Positions 1 to 8,062 of a stretch of 21,286 nucleotides of DNA are shown in pieces (position 1 is the stretch's first letter; every line of letters starts with the position of its first letter). The DNA is from Bacteroidota bacterium (GTDB lineage Bacteria; Bacteroidota; Bacteroidia; Bacteroidales; B39-G9). Position numbers and translations under genes: made by a program. The notes beneath the pieces were generated by a model, which did no database searches, had not been told where the DNA came from, and saw only the letters and a list, made by a program, of their open reading frames with translations. The stretch spans positions 1 through 21,286 of the forward strand of contig QMPG01000017.1 in the NCBI GenBank assembly GCA_003648455.1, written 5' to 3'.

Positions 1-411
1 ATGAACAATAACAGCATAACTATTATCAATAATATGTTGAACAATAATTTTTTCGGTATAAGTAAGGTTGTTAAACACTGTGTGTAAGGTTGTTACAACA
101 GGTGTGTCTGTTACCTTGCAACGCAACAAGAAATCTATTATTTGGAAACCTCGTCTTGAACCATATAACCCAAACTCATGTTCAATATGAATAATATCAG
201 GGGCTAAATTTTCGACAGCATGAAATAATCGGTAAGCAATATCATTATTTTGAGGTGTATAAACAGGAAAAGAGTTTTCCCCTTTTGCTCCAATCTGACT
301 AACAATGAAAATTTCTTTTTTGAATTTTTTCATAGCATCTGTCAGATATTTTGTGTAGGTTGCTAATCCGCATTCAATAGGCGGATAAGTAGAAATAAAA
401 GCTATTCTCAT
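1..411 (-). CDS. GT4-type glycosyltransferase, N-terminal part (cut by window edge)
   Basis: This is the first 137 codons of a gene that runs off the left edge of the window. The start is the ATG at 411-409; the protein opens MRIAFISTYPPIECGLATYT, typical of the N-terminal Rossmann domain of GT4 (group 1) glycosyltransferases, with the glycine-containing CGLATYT loop that contacts the acceptor or donor. Further on come IIHIEHEFGLYG (about residues 73-84) and VVTTLHTVF (about 105-113), both usual landmarks of this half. The C-terminal nucleotide-sugar-binding half lies outside. It would transfer a sugar from an activated donor in the cytoplasm; the substrate cannot be read. It starts 2 nt after the stop of the GH130 gene, so the two are almost certainly one transcript and may act on the same glycan. 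Confidence 0.85.
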   Translation of the reverse strand, partial: MRIAFISTYPPIECGLATYTKYLTDAMKKFKKEIFIVSQIGAKGENSFPVYTPQNNDIAYRLFHAVENLAPDIIHIEHEFGLYGSRRGFQIIDFLLRCKVTDTPVVTTLHTVFNNLTYTEKIIVQHIIDNSYAVIVH

Positions 412-413
412 AA

Positions 414-1466
414 TTATTGATTATTAAGTAAAAATAATAATTCATTAACTGATGTTGTAGCCAAACAAATAGTTTCGTCGCATGCTCCGTAATATATTAA
501 TATTGTGCCATCAGGTTTTGTTACAAGTCCATTTGAAAAAATTACGTTTCCAAAAAAACCATTTTTTTCATAGTCTTCTTTAGGTGTGAATATTGGCTCT
601 TTGCATCTCTTTATAATTTTTGACGGGTCGTTAATGTCGAGTAATAATAAATTTAATGAATAAATGCTGTTGTCGCCTTTGCCGTGATATAAAACCAGCC
701 AGCCTTGTTTAGTTTTTATAGGAGCAGATCCGGCTCCAATTTTTTGACTTTCCCATTTTGAGTTGTCGGGTCGTAAAAGGCATTTGTAATTTCCCCAGTG
801 AATAATATCAGGTGAATCTGCATACCAAATTGAGGGAAGCCCAAAACCATGATTGTCAGGTCGGTGTAATGCTATATATTTACCCTTAACTTTTTCTTCA
901 AAAATTGTAACATCTTTGTTGAGTGGTGCAAAAATTATCCCCTTACGTTCAATGTCAATAAAATTTGTTGTTGTAGCTAACATGGTAGCATATCCGTCTT
1001 CTGATACTCCGGTATAGTTAATATAATAGGTGTCGTCTATCTTTGAAATTCTTGCATCTTCAACTCCAAATTTTTCTGTTTCATTTGCCGGAGCAATAAA
1101 TGGTTTTTCATCAATAGTGAAATTTATCCCGTCATAACTTCTTGCAAGCCTAAGGTGGCTTATTGTTGATAGGTAATCTTTACCTTTATAAAAAATGCCA
1201 CGAGTATCTTTTAAAGTAATTTGTGGGTCATCTTTTTTAATGCGTAAAATTTGTGCTTCACTTTTATTGTTTTCGAAATTATAGTAAGGAATATTAATGA
1301 AATTTTTTTCTGGCGGACAGTTTTCCGAAACACGCATCAATAAAATAATCTCATTGTTAAAGATGGTTGCTCCCGGATTGAAAGCACCTAAAACATTATA
1401 ACCATCAACCGAAGGTGTCAGCATTGAAGGTTTAATAATTGGATTGTTTATGTTTCGTTGTAACAT
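414..1466 (-). CDS. GH130 family glycoside phosphorylase/hydrolase
   Basis: A 350-residue protein without signal peptide, so probably cytoplasmic. It shows the five-bladed beta-propeller signatures of family GH130: GAFNPGATI (27-35), LRLARSYDG (105-113), the catalytic block GVEDARI (134-140, Asp137 at the position of the family's proton donor), KIGAGSAPI (242-250), HGKGD (261-265) and YYGACDETICLATT (325-338). Characterised GH130 enzymes phosphorolyse, or in some clades hydrolyse, beta-mannosidic linkages (beta-1,4-mannosyl-glucose, mannan oligosaccharides, beta-1,2-mannosides). Which linkage is cut here cannot be decided by eye. The usual GVEDPR is GVEDAR here, a mild deviation. It is the first gene of a two-gene unit with a GT4 glycosyltransferase, which suggests turnover or synthesis of a mannose-containing glycan rather than a feeding locus, since no SusC/SusD is visible. 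Confidence 0.88.
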   Translation of the reverse strand: MLQRNINNPIIKPSMLTPSVDGYNVLGAFNPGATIFNNEIILLMRVSENCPPEKNFINIPYYNFENNKSEAQILRIKKDDPQITLKDTRGIFYKGKDYLSTISHLRLARSYDGINFTIDEKPFIAPANETEKFGVEDARISKIDDTYYINYTGVSEDGYATMLATTTNFIDIERKGIIFAPLNKDVTIFEEKVKGKYIALHRPDNHGFGLPSIWYADSPDIIHWGNYKCLLRPDNSKWESQKIGAGSAPIKTKQGWLVLYHGKGDNSIYSLNLLLLDINDPSKIIKRCKEPIFTPKEDYEKNGFFGNVIFSNGLVTKPDGTILIYYGACDETICLATTSVNELLFLLNNQ

Positions 1467-1499
1467 AATATTTTGTAGCTTATAAAAAGTTTTGGTTTA

Positions 1500-1531
1500 A
1501 AAAGTTACAACTATTTTTTTAGTTTAACAAA
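1500..1531 (-). promoter_or_regulatory. Candidate Bacteroidota promoter for the GH130-GT4 unit
   Basis: Read on the minus strand there is a TTTTTG element (TTTG at 1531-1528), 20 nt, then TAACTTTT (1507-1500), matching the Bacteroidota -33 TTTG / -7 TAnnTTTG pattern except for the last G. A start of transcription near 1493 would leave a leader of about 27 nt before the ATG at 1466. It lies just past the terminator of the preceding operon, which is where a new promoter would be needed. Confidence 0.45.
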
Positions 1532-1540
1532 AATATTTTC

Positions 1541-1569
1541 AAAAAAAAAGACCTCATATAGAGGTCTTT
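1541..1569 (-). terminator. Rho-independent terminator after the M43 protease gene
   Basis: On the minus strand the stem AAAGACCTC / GAGGTCTTT (1569-1561 and 1555-1547) with a 5-nt loop is followed by an unbroken run of T residues (complement of 1541-1549). It lies 48 nt past the protease stop codon and separates the nadB-protease operon from the GH130 unit. The plus-strand reading also has a short T run after the stem but no gene ends towards it. Confidence 0.85.
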
Positions 1570-1616
1570 ATATAGGATATTGTTATTTAATTAGTCTCAT
1601 TTATTGAATTAAAAAA

Positions 1617-3689
1617 TTATTTTATTTTAATAATTTTTCTTGTCGTTTGTGCATTATTAACTCGTAGTTTAATAAAATAAATTCCTGAATTTATATTTGG
1701 TGCAATTGAAGTTAAATTTAAACTGTGTTTTCCTGTAGTTTCTTCTTTATAAAATTTACCAATAACATTACCGATAATATCAGTAATAATAATTTGTGTT
1801 TTGCTATTGTGTGTAAGATAATAATCAATAACAGCATCATTTTTGAACGGATTAGGTCTAATATTTAATTTTATTTTTTTGATAGGATTAACAGTATTTA
1901 CTCTATTTGCTTCCTCTCCAATTTTGATATCATCAATATATAAGCAGTTTCCTTTTCTACTTGTACAAACAAATTTTATCATTATGTGGTTTGATTCTTC
2001 AAAAGAAGACAAACTACATTTTTCTTCACTCCATTCATCATCTTGAGGAATAAATTCAGAACTAACAAGAGTTCCGTCGTTAGTTACTAATTGAGAACCT
2101 CTTTTCAAGAATCTTATTTTCCATGTAATACCACAATCATCAGAAACATATATTTTTAGATCATCGTCGGAAGAGTTCGATCTTTTTGCATAAGCTAATT
2201 TGAATGTAATGTTTTTAGGATTTTCAAAATTCGTTAAATTAATATTAGGAGAAATAAGAATTGATTTAGTCTCTGAACTATTTGAATAATTTACTACTCT
2301 TATTGAATTATTATTACTTGTTGAATGTAGCTCCCAAGATAATTTTCCTTGTTTTTCAATTTTCCAATTTTTAGTGTAGTCAGTCGATGATTCAGGGAAA
2401 TCTGAGCTTTCCATGTCTTCAAAATAAGGAGTAGCATAGCCCATCAAAGTATCAATAACATTAATAATATTATTTTTACTAATAGTATTATTGCCAGATG
2501 AATTAAAAGCTTTTAACGAAACCGTATGAAGCCCCGGAGTATTATATTTTACAACAGGATTTTGTTCGTTAGATGTTTCAGGCTCACCGTTTGGGAAAGA
2601 CCATGCCCAAGCGTCTACTGAAGAATTGTATGAGTTGTCGAAAAATTGAACAGATGAACCTTCGCACACAGATTTGTTATCGACATAAAAATCGGCTATT
2701 GGGCTGCAAATAGGTGAAGCATAACTGTCATTAGTTCCTGTTGCTTCAAGGTTTGACTGTTTCCATAAATTATTTCTACCACTAACAGATGAGTTTAAAG
2801 CAGCTCGCATTCTTGTTTTTTGTCCTTCGGTAAACATAACGTCACAAGATGAATAATCCATATAATTTTGTACATTGTCGAGAGAGCCACAACTAACTTG
2901 ATCTAAATTACACGAACTATTTACAACCCCAATTGTTAGAGGAGTATCATCAACTTCATCATCAATATCGCAGTTTGATTCTAAACCCGGGTCATTTGAG
3001 TTTCCCCATGGATGCATAAGATTAAGGTAATGACCAATTTCGTGAGTTAGTGTATGACCGGAACCAATGTAACGATAAATACTCACAACTCCATCTAAAG
3101 CTGCACTAATCCCAGGATAATGTGACCATGCAGCAGCTCCCGATTCAATAGATTTAACAGTCCAGATGTTTAAATATTTTGTGTTATCCCAGCCCGGAAC
3201 TGCATATTTAACACTATTGCCTGCGTCGTAAGTTTCAAGTGATTGGGTTCGTGTAATGCCATCTGTGCAATTACCTTCAGGGTCGATTTTGGCTAAACGA
3301 AATTCAACTTTTATATCGGCTACAATATTTTTAAATTCAGGAATAGCTTGATAAACATCAGTGTTGAGTTTTCTGTAATCTTTATTTAAAATATCAATGG
3401 CTAATAATATTTTTTCTTTTGATATATTTTCTTCTCCATAGTCGTGAACAACATGAAAAACAACAGGAATAATCAATACATCTTCTTCTGTATTTTTTTT
3501 TCTTGAAGAATATTCTTTTGTAAATTTTTCAAGTTTAGCTCTTTTTTCTAAAATTGAAGAGTCTTTTTTAATTGCTTCTTGGTCAAAATTTACTGTTCCA
3601 CACCAATTACTTTTTTGTGCCTGAGCAGCAAAAACAAAAACAGACAGAAGACTTAAAATGAATATTTTTTTTAAAAATAATTTTTTCAT
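1617..3689 (-). CDS. Secreted M43-type zinc metalloprotease with PKD and T9SS sorting domain
   Basis: A 690-residue exported protease. A signal peptide covers residues 1-25 (ends AAQAQ). The zinc site HEIGHYLNLMH is at 216-226 (His216, Glu217, His220, His226), with the Met-turn NYMDY at 275-279, both typical of pappalysin/cytophagalysin (M43) metzincins. The usual Gly of HExxHxxGxxH is Asn223, which I believe is common in the Bacteroidota branch of the family. A PKD domain follows at about 331-412, with WSFPNGEPETS in place of the usual WDFGDG. Next comes a jelly-roll/MAM-like beta domain at about 425-592, then a type A T9SS sorting domain at about 606-690 (NIRPNPF, NSGIYFIKL, ending KIIKIK). 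It should cross the outer membrane by T9SS and be released or anchored at the surface. Its ATG overlaps the nadB stop (ATGA), an unusual partner for a secreted protease. Confidence 0.93.
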   Translation of the reverse strand: MKKLFLKKIFILSLLSVFVFAAQAQKSNWCGTVNFDQEAIKKDSSILEKRAKLEKFTKEYSSRKKNTEEDVLIIPVVFHVVHDYGEENISKEKILLAIDILNKDYRKLNTDVYQAIPEFKNIVADIKVEFRLAKIDPEGNCTDGITRTQSLETYDAGNSVKYAVPGWDNTKYLNIWTVKSIESGAAAWSHYPGISAALDGVVSIYRYIGSGHTLTHEIGHYLNLMHPWGNSNDPGLESNCDIDDEVDDTPLTIGVVNSSCNLDQVSCGSLDNVQNYMDYSSCDVMFTEGQKTRMRAALNSSVSGRNNLWKQSNLEATGTNDSYASPICSPIADFYVDNKSVCEGSSVQFFDNSYNSSVDAWAWSFPNGEPETSNEQNPVVKYNTPGLHTVSLKAFNSSGNNTISKNNIINVIDTLMGYATPYFEDMESSDFPESSTDYTKNWKIEKQGKLSWELHSTSNNNSIRVVNYSNSSETKSILISPNINLTNFENPKNITFKLAYAKRSNSSDDDLKIYVSDDCGITWKIRFLKRGSQLVTNDGTLVSSEFIPQDDEWSEEKCSLSSFEESNHIMIKFVCTSRKGNCLYIDDIKIGEEANRVNTVNPIKKIKLNIRPNPFKNDAVIDYYLTHNSKTQIIITDIIGNVIGKFYKEETTGKHSLNLTSIAPNINSGIYFIKLRVNNAQTTRKIIKIK

Positions 3690-5263
3690 ACTCTAATATT
3701 TTTTTTGTAAGGGTAATCAATGTTATAATGCAAGCCAATACTCTCATGTCTTTCTTGAGCCATTTTTATTACAAGATATCCAACATTTAGCAAATTTCGC
3801 AGCTCGCAAAGTTGTAAAGATAAGGTCGATTTTTTATATAAATCTTCAGTTTCCTGATATATTATTCCAAGCCGCGTTAATGCTCTTTGCAGACGTAAAT
3901 TTGAACGTACAATTCCTACGTAATTACTCATTACTTGTTGCATTTCTTTATAGTCTTGAGTTATAAGCACCATTTCTTCGGGATGTGATGTTCCTTCTTT
4001 GTTCCATTCAGGAATTCCTTCTTTAAAACTAATGTTGTTTAAATCGTTTAATGCATGTTTTGCTGCTTTATCTGCATACACAATCGCTTCAATCAAAGAA
4101 TTTGAAGCCAATCGATTGGCTCCGTGCAAGCCTGTAGAAGCAACTTCACCGGCAGCATATAAATTATTAATTGAGGTTTGACCATCCATATTAACTTTTA
4201 TTCCACCACATTGGTAATGAGCTGCAGGCACAATAGGAATCATGTCTTTGGCTACATCAACCCCAATTGATAAACATTTAGCTGTAATATTTGGGAAATG
4301 ATTTTTAAAATCTTCAATATCGAGATGAGTGCAATCTAAATATAAATGGTCTTCGCCCGATGTTTTCATTTCGTTGTCAATTGCACGGGCAACAATATCG
4401 CGAGGAGCAAGTGAGCCTCGTTTGTCGTATTTTAGCATAAACTCTTTGCCGTGTTTGTCTTTTAAAATAGCACCAAAACCTCTAACTGCTTCAGAAATTA
4501 AGAATGATGGGCGTTCATCAGGATTGTACAGTGAAGTAGGATGAAATTGTACAAATTCCATATTTTCAATAATTCCTTTTGCGCGATAAACCATTGCAAC
4601 ACCATCGCCTGTAGCAATAACAGGATTCGTCGTTGTGTTATAAATATTACCGCTTCCTCCGGTAGCAACTAATGTTTTTTTTGCAAGAATTGTATGTGTT
4701 TTTTTATTAGATAAATCTAAAACATAAGCACCGTAACATTCAATATCGGTATGGTAACGTTTCACTGTTTTGCCAAGATGGTGTTGTGTAATTAAGTCTA
4801 TGGCAAAATGATTCTCTAAAATATCAATATTTGAGTTATTTCTAACCTTTTTACTTAAAGCTCTCTGAATTTCAAATCCGGTATTATCTTTATGGTGAAG
4901 AATTCGATGTTCTGAATGTCCTCCTTCGCGAGCTAAGTCGTAATTGCCGTTTTTTGTTTTATCAAAATCAGCACCCCAGTTAATTAATTCCTTAATTTGA
5001 CTTGGAGCTTCTTTAACTATCATTCTCACAACTTGTTCATTGCAAAAATGATCGCCTGCAATTAAAGTATCGTTAATGTGTTTTTCGTAATTGTCAGGTT
5101 TGTATGTAACAGCAGCTATCCCGCCTTGAGCATATTTTGTGTTGGTTTCTTCAAGATTAGTTTTAGTAACAACGCATACTTTGCCATATTCTGCTACTTT
5201 TAAAGCAAAACTTAAACCTGCAACACCTGTTCCCAAAACTAAAAAGTCATATTTTTTTACCAT
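3686..5263 (-). CDS. nadB: L-aspartate oxidase
   Basis: A 525-residue cytoplasmic flavoenzyme that oxidises L-aspartate to iminoaspartate, the first step of de novo NAD synthesis; NadA would use the product. The FAD-binding GTGVAG is at 11-16. The succinate-dehydrogenase-like core carries the expected active-site residues: His241 in QFHPTS, Arg288 in LAPRD, His349 in PAAHYQCGG and Arg384 in GANRLASNSL, close to their positions in E. coli NadB. The C-terminal helical domain ends GLHYNIDYP, as in the family. Length is normal. nadA and nadC are not in the window. The nadB stop overlaps the start of the secreted metalloprotease gene by ATGA, so the two are probably translationally coupled. NadB can pass electrons to fumarate as well as oxygen, so its presence fits an anaerobe. 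Confidence 0.96.
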   Translation of the reverse strand: MVKKYDFLVLGTGVAGLSFALKVAEYGKVCVVTKTNLEETNTKYAQGGIAAVTYKPDNYEKHINDTLIAGDHFCNEQVVRMIVKEAPSQIKELINWGADFDKTKNGNYDLAREGGHSEHRILHHKDNTGFEIQRALSKKVRNNSNIDILENHFAIDLITQHHLGKTVKRYHTDIECYGAYVLDLSNKKTHTILAKKTLVATGGSGNIYNTTTNPVIATGDGVAMVYRAKGIIENMEFVQFHPTSLYNPDERPSFLISEAVRGFGAILKDKHGKEFMLKYDKRGSLAPRDIVARAIDNEMKTSGEDHLYLDCTHLDIEDFKNHFPNITAKCLSIGVDVAKDMIPIVPAAHYQCGGIKVNMDGQTSINNLYAAGEVASTGLHGANRLASNSLIEAIVYADKAAKHALNDLNNISFKEGIPEWNKEGTSHPEEMVLITQDYKEMQQVMSNYVGIVRSNLRLQRALTRLGIIYQETEDLYKKSTLSLQLCELRNLLNVGYLVIKMAQERHESIGLHYNIDYPYKKNIRV

Positions 5264-5283
5264 ATTTTTTTGAAATATAATTT

Positions 5284-5299
5284 TAACTTTGCAAAGTTA
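5284..5299. promoter_or_regulatory. nadB: 16-bp perfect palindrome holding a -7 box on each strand, upstream of nadB
   Basis: TAACTTTGCAAAGTTA is a perfect inverted repeat, and each half is an exact TAnnTTTG box. The minus-strand copy (5299-5292) sits 29 nt before the nadB ATG at the right distance for a -7 element; no good -33 element is seen. The plus-strand copy points to the glycyl-tRNA synthetase gene. The symmetry also resembles an operator, so a dimeric regulator covering the promoter is possible. Confidence 0.4.
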
Positions 5300-5365
5300 T
5301 AAAAATGAGATTGTTTTAATTAACACTTATAAAAAAAATAAATTTGGTACAAAGAAAGTGTTTTT

Positions 5366-5396
5366 TATGAAAAACAAACAAAATGATTTACTTTTG
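5366..5396 (+). promoter_or_regulatory. glyQS: Candidate promoter of glycyl-tRNA synthetase gene
   Basis: TACTTTTG at 5389-5396 is an exact TAnnTTTG -7 box. TATG at 5366-5369, 19 nt upstream, is one base from the TTTG -33 element. Transcription would start near 5403, some 28 nt before the ATG. No Shine-Dalgarno sequence precedes the start, as is normal in Bacteroidota. Confidence 0.45.
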
Positions 5397-5430
5397 CCTC
5401 ATTAATTTTAATAATAAAAATAAAGTATAG

Positions 5431-6981
5431 ATGAACCAACAAGATCTTTTTAAGAAAATAATTGCACATTCAAAAGAGTATGGATATATTTTCCAATCAA
5501 GCGAGATATATGACGGATTAAGTGCTGTTTACGATTATGGACAATATGGGGTAGAGTTAAAAAACAATATTAAAGAATATTGGTGGAAATCGATGGTGCT
5601 TTTAAATGAGAATATTGTTGGATTAGATTCTGCGATTTTTATGCACCCAAAAGTATGGGAAGCTTCAGGGCATGTTGGTGCTTTTAACGACCCGCTAATA
5701 GATAATAAAGATTCGAAAAAAAGATACAGAGCCGATGTTTTAATTGAAGATTATATTCAAAAAATTGAAGCTAAAATAAAAAAAGAAGTAAAAAAAGCAG
5801 CTAAGCGTTTTGGTGAGCAATTTGATGAAGAGCAATTTGTTGCAACAAATAAACGTGTAGTTGATTATAAAGAAAAAATAAAAACTGTTCAGGATAGATT
5901 TGTAAAAGCATTAAATGATAACGATTTAGCCGGCATAAAACAAATTATTGTCGATTGTGAAATTAACGACCCGATTTCAGGTACAAAAAATTGGACAGAT
6001 GTTCGACAATTTAATTTAATGTTTGAAACACAAGTAGGTTCAGTTAGCGAAGATTCAAACACAATTTATTTACGACCGGAAACAGCACAAGGTATTTTTG
6101 TTAATTATTTAAATATCCAAAAATCAGGTCGCATGAAGCTGCCATTTGGTATTGCTCAGATAGGGAAAGCATTTCGTAACGAGATAGTTGCACGACAATT
6201 TATTTTCCGTATGAGAGAGTTTGAGCAAATGGAAATGGAATTTTTTGTTCGTCCGGGTGAGGAAAAAAAATGGTTTGATTTTTGGAAAGAAAAGAGAGAA
6301 AAATGGCATCTAGCTCTTGGTATTAATGATAAAAAATACCGTTTTCATGAGCATGAAAAATTAGCACATTATGCAAATGCTGCAGTCGATATTGAATATG
6401 AATTTCCTTTTGGTTTTAAAGAAGTTGAAGGAATTCATTCAAGAACAGATTACGATTTATCACAACATCAGAATTTCTCAGGCAAAAAATTACAGTATTT
6501 CGATAGTGAATTAAATAAGAGCTACGTTCCATATGTTGTTGAAACATCAATCGGAGTTGATAGAATGTTTTTATTAATATTATCTAATTCTTATTGTGAA
6601 GAAAAAATTAAAAAAGATAACGGAGATACCGACGAGAGAGTTGTTTTGCGAATCCCCCCATTTTTAGCTCCTGTAAAATTAGCAGTATTACCATTGGTAA
6701 AAAAAGACGGTTTGCCTGATATGGCTCATAAAATTGTTAACGATTTAAAATTCGATTTTAACTGTCAATATGATGAAAAAGATTCCATCGGTAGACGTTA
6801 TCGCCGTCAAGATGCTATTGGAACACCATTTTGCATAACCATTGACCATCAGACTTTAGAAGATAATACAGTTACAATACGTTATAGAGATACAATGGAG
6901 CAAGATAGAGTTGAGATTATTAAACTTAATCAGATTATTAACGAAAAAATTAGTTTAAGAAAAATTTTCGAAAAATTTTAA
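5431..6981 (+). CDS. glyQS: Glycine--tRNA ligase, dimeric (alpha2) type
   Basis: A 516-residue class II aminoacyl-tRNA synthetase that charges tRNA-Gly with glycine in the cytoplasm. It is the single-chain type related to archaeal and eukaryotic GlyRS, not the alpha2beta2 GlyQ/GlyS type. The N-terminal part has WWKSMV and MHPKVWEASGHV (about 51-82), characteristic of this subfamily, then an inserted charged helical region (about 95-175). The sequence LRPETAQGIF (214-223), motif 2 FRNE...FEQMEMEFF (248-272) and motif 3 GVDRMF (375-380) build the active site; IHSRTDYDLSQH (335-346) is also typical. Residues 411-516 form the anticodon-binding domain, with DSIGRRYRRQDAIGTPFC. The reading frame is intact and starts at the first ATG after a matching promoter. 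It appears to be a single-gene unit; the next gene has its own promoter. Confidence 0.96.
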   Translation: MNQQDLFKKIIAHSKEYGYIFQSSEIYDGLSAVYDYGQYGVELKNNIKEYWWKSMVLLNENIVGLDSAIFMHPKVWEASGHVGAFNDPLIDNKDSKKRYRADVLIEDYIQKIEAKIKKEVKKAAKRFGEQFDEEQFVATNKRVVDYKEKIKTVQDRFVKALNDNDLAGIKQIIVDCEINDPISGTKNWTDVRQFNLMFETQVGSVSEDSNTIYLRPETAQGIFVNYLNIQKSGRMKLPFGIAQIGKAFRNEIVARQFIFRMREFEQMEMEFFVRPGEEKKWFDFWKEKREKWHLALGINDKKYRFHEHEKLAHYANAAVDIEYEFPFGFKEVEGIHSRTDYDLSQHQNFSGKKLQYFDSELNKSYVPYVVETSIGVDRMFLLILSNSYCEEKIKKDNGDTDERVVLRIPPFLAPVKLAVLPLVKKDGLPDMAHKIVNDLKFDFNCQYDEKDSIGRRYRRQDAIGTPFCITIDHQTLEDNTVTIRYRDTMEQDRVEIIKLNQIINEKISLRKIFEKF

Positions 6982-7011
6982 TGACTTAATAATTGACGAT
7001 GTTAATGTTTT

Positions 7012-7043
7012 TTTGTTAAAGGGTTTAAAAAATATTAATTTTG
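7012..7043 (+). promoter_or_regulatory. Bacteroidota-type promoter for the secreted protein at 7105
   Basis: TTTG at 7012-7015, 20 nt, then TAATTTTG at 7036-7043: both elements are exact matches to the -33/-7 consensus with acceptable spacing. This is the best promoter in the window. Transcription would begin near 7050, giving a leader of about 55 nt. Confidence 0.6.
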
Positions 7044-7104
7044 AAAAAGTTTCGTTTAAAATAAAATAAGTTCCTATATACAAATTGTTAATAAATCCAT
7101 ACTA

Positions 7105-7797
7105 ATGAAAAAAATATTTTTTTTAATACTATTTGGAGTTGTTCTTATTAATGCGTCTGCACAATATAAAGGCACTACTGATTTAACAGGATATCGATTC
7201 CAGAAAAGGATAAAGGGACCAAAACATAAAAAAAGTAAGGTTCTCGAAATTATGGTAGATGATAACAATTACTATTTTGCTGCAACTTTTCGAGCAGAAA
7301 AAAGCAAATACGTTTATATTGTAGTTTATACTTTATACACATGGAAACCGGTTGGTAAGTATAAAATTGACGATAACAGGTGTGAATTATACAATAGCTA
7401 TTTTGATAAAGAGGGCAAGTTTTTTTATGTAAATTATGACATTTATAAAAACAGATATAAAAAAATAAATTTAAAATCGGGAGAAGTAGAGAGTGTTGAG
7501 TGCACACAAACACCAAAAGGATGCCAAAAACTCGAACCCCATCAATATAAAGTTGAGGCATACACAGTTGGTGAAAATTATTTTATTTTTCGTGACAGTA
7601 AATTTAAAAATTATCTTAAAATATACGTGAAAAAAGAATTATATGTGCCTGATATTGAAGATTCTGATGATAGACAAAATGCAAATGTTCAAAAACCTGT
7701 AATTAAAGAAGCTGAACCACAAATAACAATAGATACAACTAATATAAATGAAAATATTGATTCTTTAAATGTTAATGACACAGTAAATAAAGAATAA
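7105..7797 (+). CDS. Unrecognised secreted protein
   Basis: A 230-residue protein that I do not recognise. Residues 1-20 form a standard signal peptide (MKKIFFLILFGVVLINASAQ) with the Ser-Ala-Gln ending common in Bacteroidota; there is no lipobox cysteine. The middle (about 45-190) is rich in Tyr, Lys and alternating beta-strand patterns, with repeated 'YYFAATF...KYVYIVVYTLYTWKPVGKY' and 'FFYVNYDIYKNRYKKINL' style strands. They might be blades of a small beta-sheet or propeller-like fold. Two cysteines (Cys134, Cys140) could pair. The last 40 residues are low-complexity, rich in Asp, Asn and Thr, and probably unstructured. It has its own promoter and terminator, so it is a monocistronic gene. 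Probable location is the periplasm or outer-membrane side; no function is claimed. Confidence 0.8.
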   Translation: MKKIFFLILFGVVLINASAQYKGTTDLTGYRFQKRIKGPKHKKSKVLEIMVDDNNYYFAATFRAEKSKYVYIVVYTLYTWKPVGKYKIDDNRCELYNSYFDKEGKFFYVNYDIYKNRYKKINLKSGEVESVECTQTPKGCQKLEPHQYKVEAYTVGENYFIFRDSKFKNYLKIYVKKELYVPDIEDSDDRQNANVQKPVIKEAEPQITIDTTNINENIDSLNVNDTVNKE

Positions 7798-7830
7798 AAT
7801 TTATCAGACTTCTTTTTTTAATTTTAATAC

Positions 7831-7862
7831 AAGCGAAGTCAATTGACTTCGCTTATTTTTTT
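7831..7862 (+). terminator. Rho-independent terminator after the secreted-protein gene
   Basis: AAGCGAAGTC (7831-7840), loop AATT, GACTTCGCTT (7845-7854), then ATTTTTTT. The stem is a perfect 10 bp, and with the self-complementary AATT the whole is a 24-bp palindrome. It lies 33 nt past the stop codon at 7797. Confidence 0.9.
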
Positions 7863-7943
7863 ATAAAATTTATAACAATCGAAAAAAAAATATTATCTTT
7901 AACAGTTGAGATTACTCCGAAAACTAAAGTTATCTATTTGTAG

Positions 7944-8020
7944 CCGCTTAGCGGATTTGTAATAAGCTGACGTACAGATTTATAGCTTTTAGTCTTGTTG
8001 TAAAGTTAACCGCTTAGCAG
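7944..8020. repeat. Two copies of a CCGCTTAGC motif in the 7863-8062 intergenic region
   Basis: CCGCTTAGCGG at 7944-7954 is a small hairpin (CCGC/GCGG around TTA). CCGCTTAGCAG at 8010-8020 repeats its first nine bases, 66 nt further on. The rest of this roughly 200-nt stretch shows no gene, no clear promoter and no tRNA-like fold. GC content is locally higher than around it. It looks like part of a dispersed intergenic repeat or a structured leader of the following gene; which one cannot be told from one copy. Confidence 0.4.
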
Positions 8021-8062
8021 CTTTTCGAAGTGGATTCACAGTTTATATAATTGAGGCTTTGG

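Noticed and set aside
7250..7561. 103-codon open frame on the minus strand
   Set aside because: It lies opposite the secreted-protein gene, which has its own promoter, signal peptide and terminator; the antisense protein has no family features.
7863..8050. A tRNA or small RNA gene
   Set aside because: No cloverleaf, T-loop GTTCRA motif or CCA end could be found; only short repeats are visible.
8051..8062. TTG start for the AI-2E-family gene
   Set aside because: An ATG four codons later gives a standard N-terminus, with a GAGG sequence just ahead of it.
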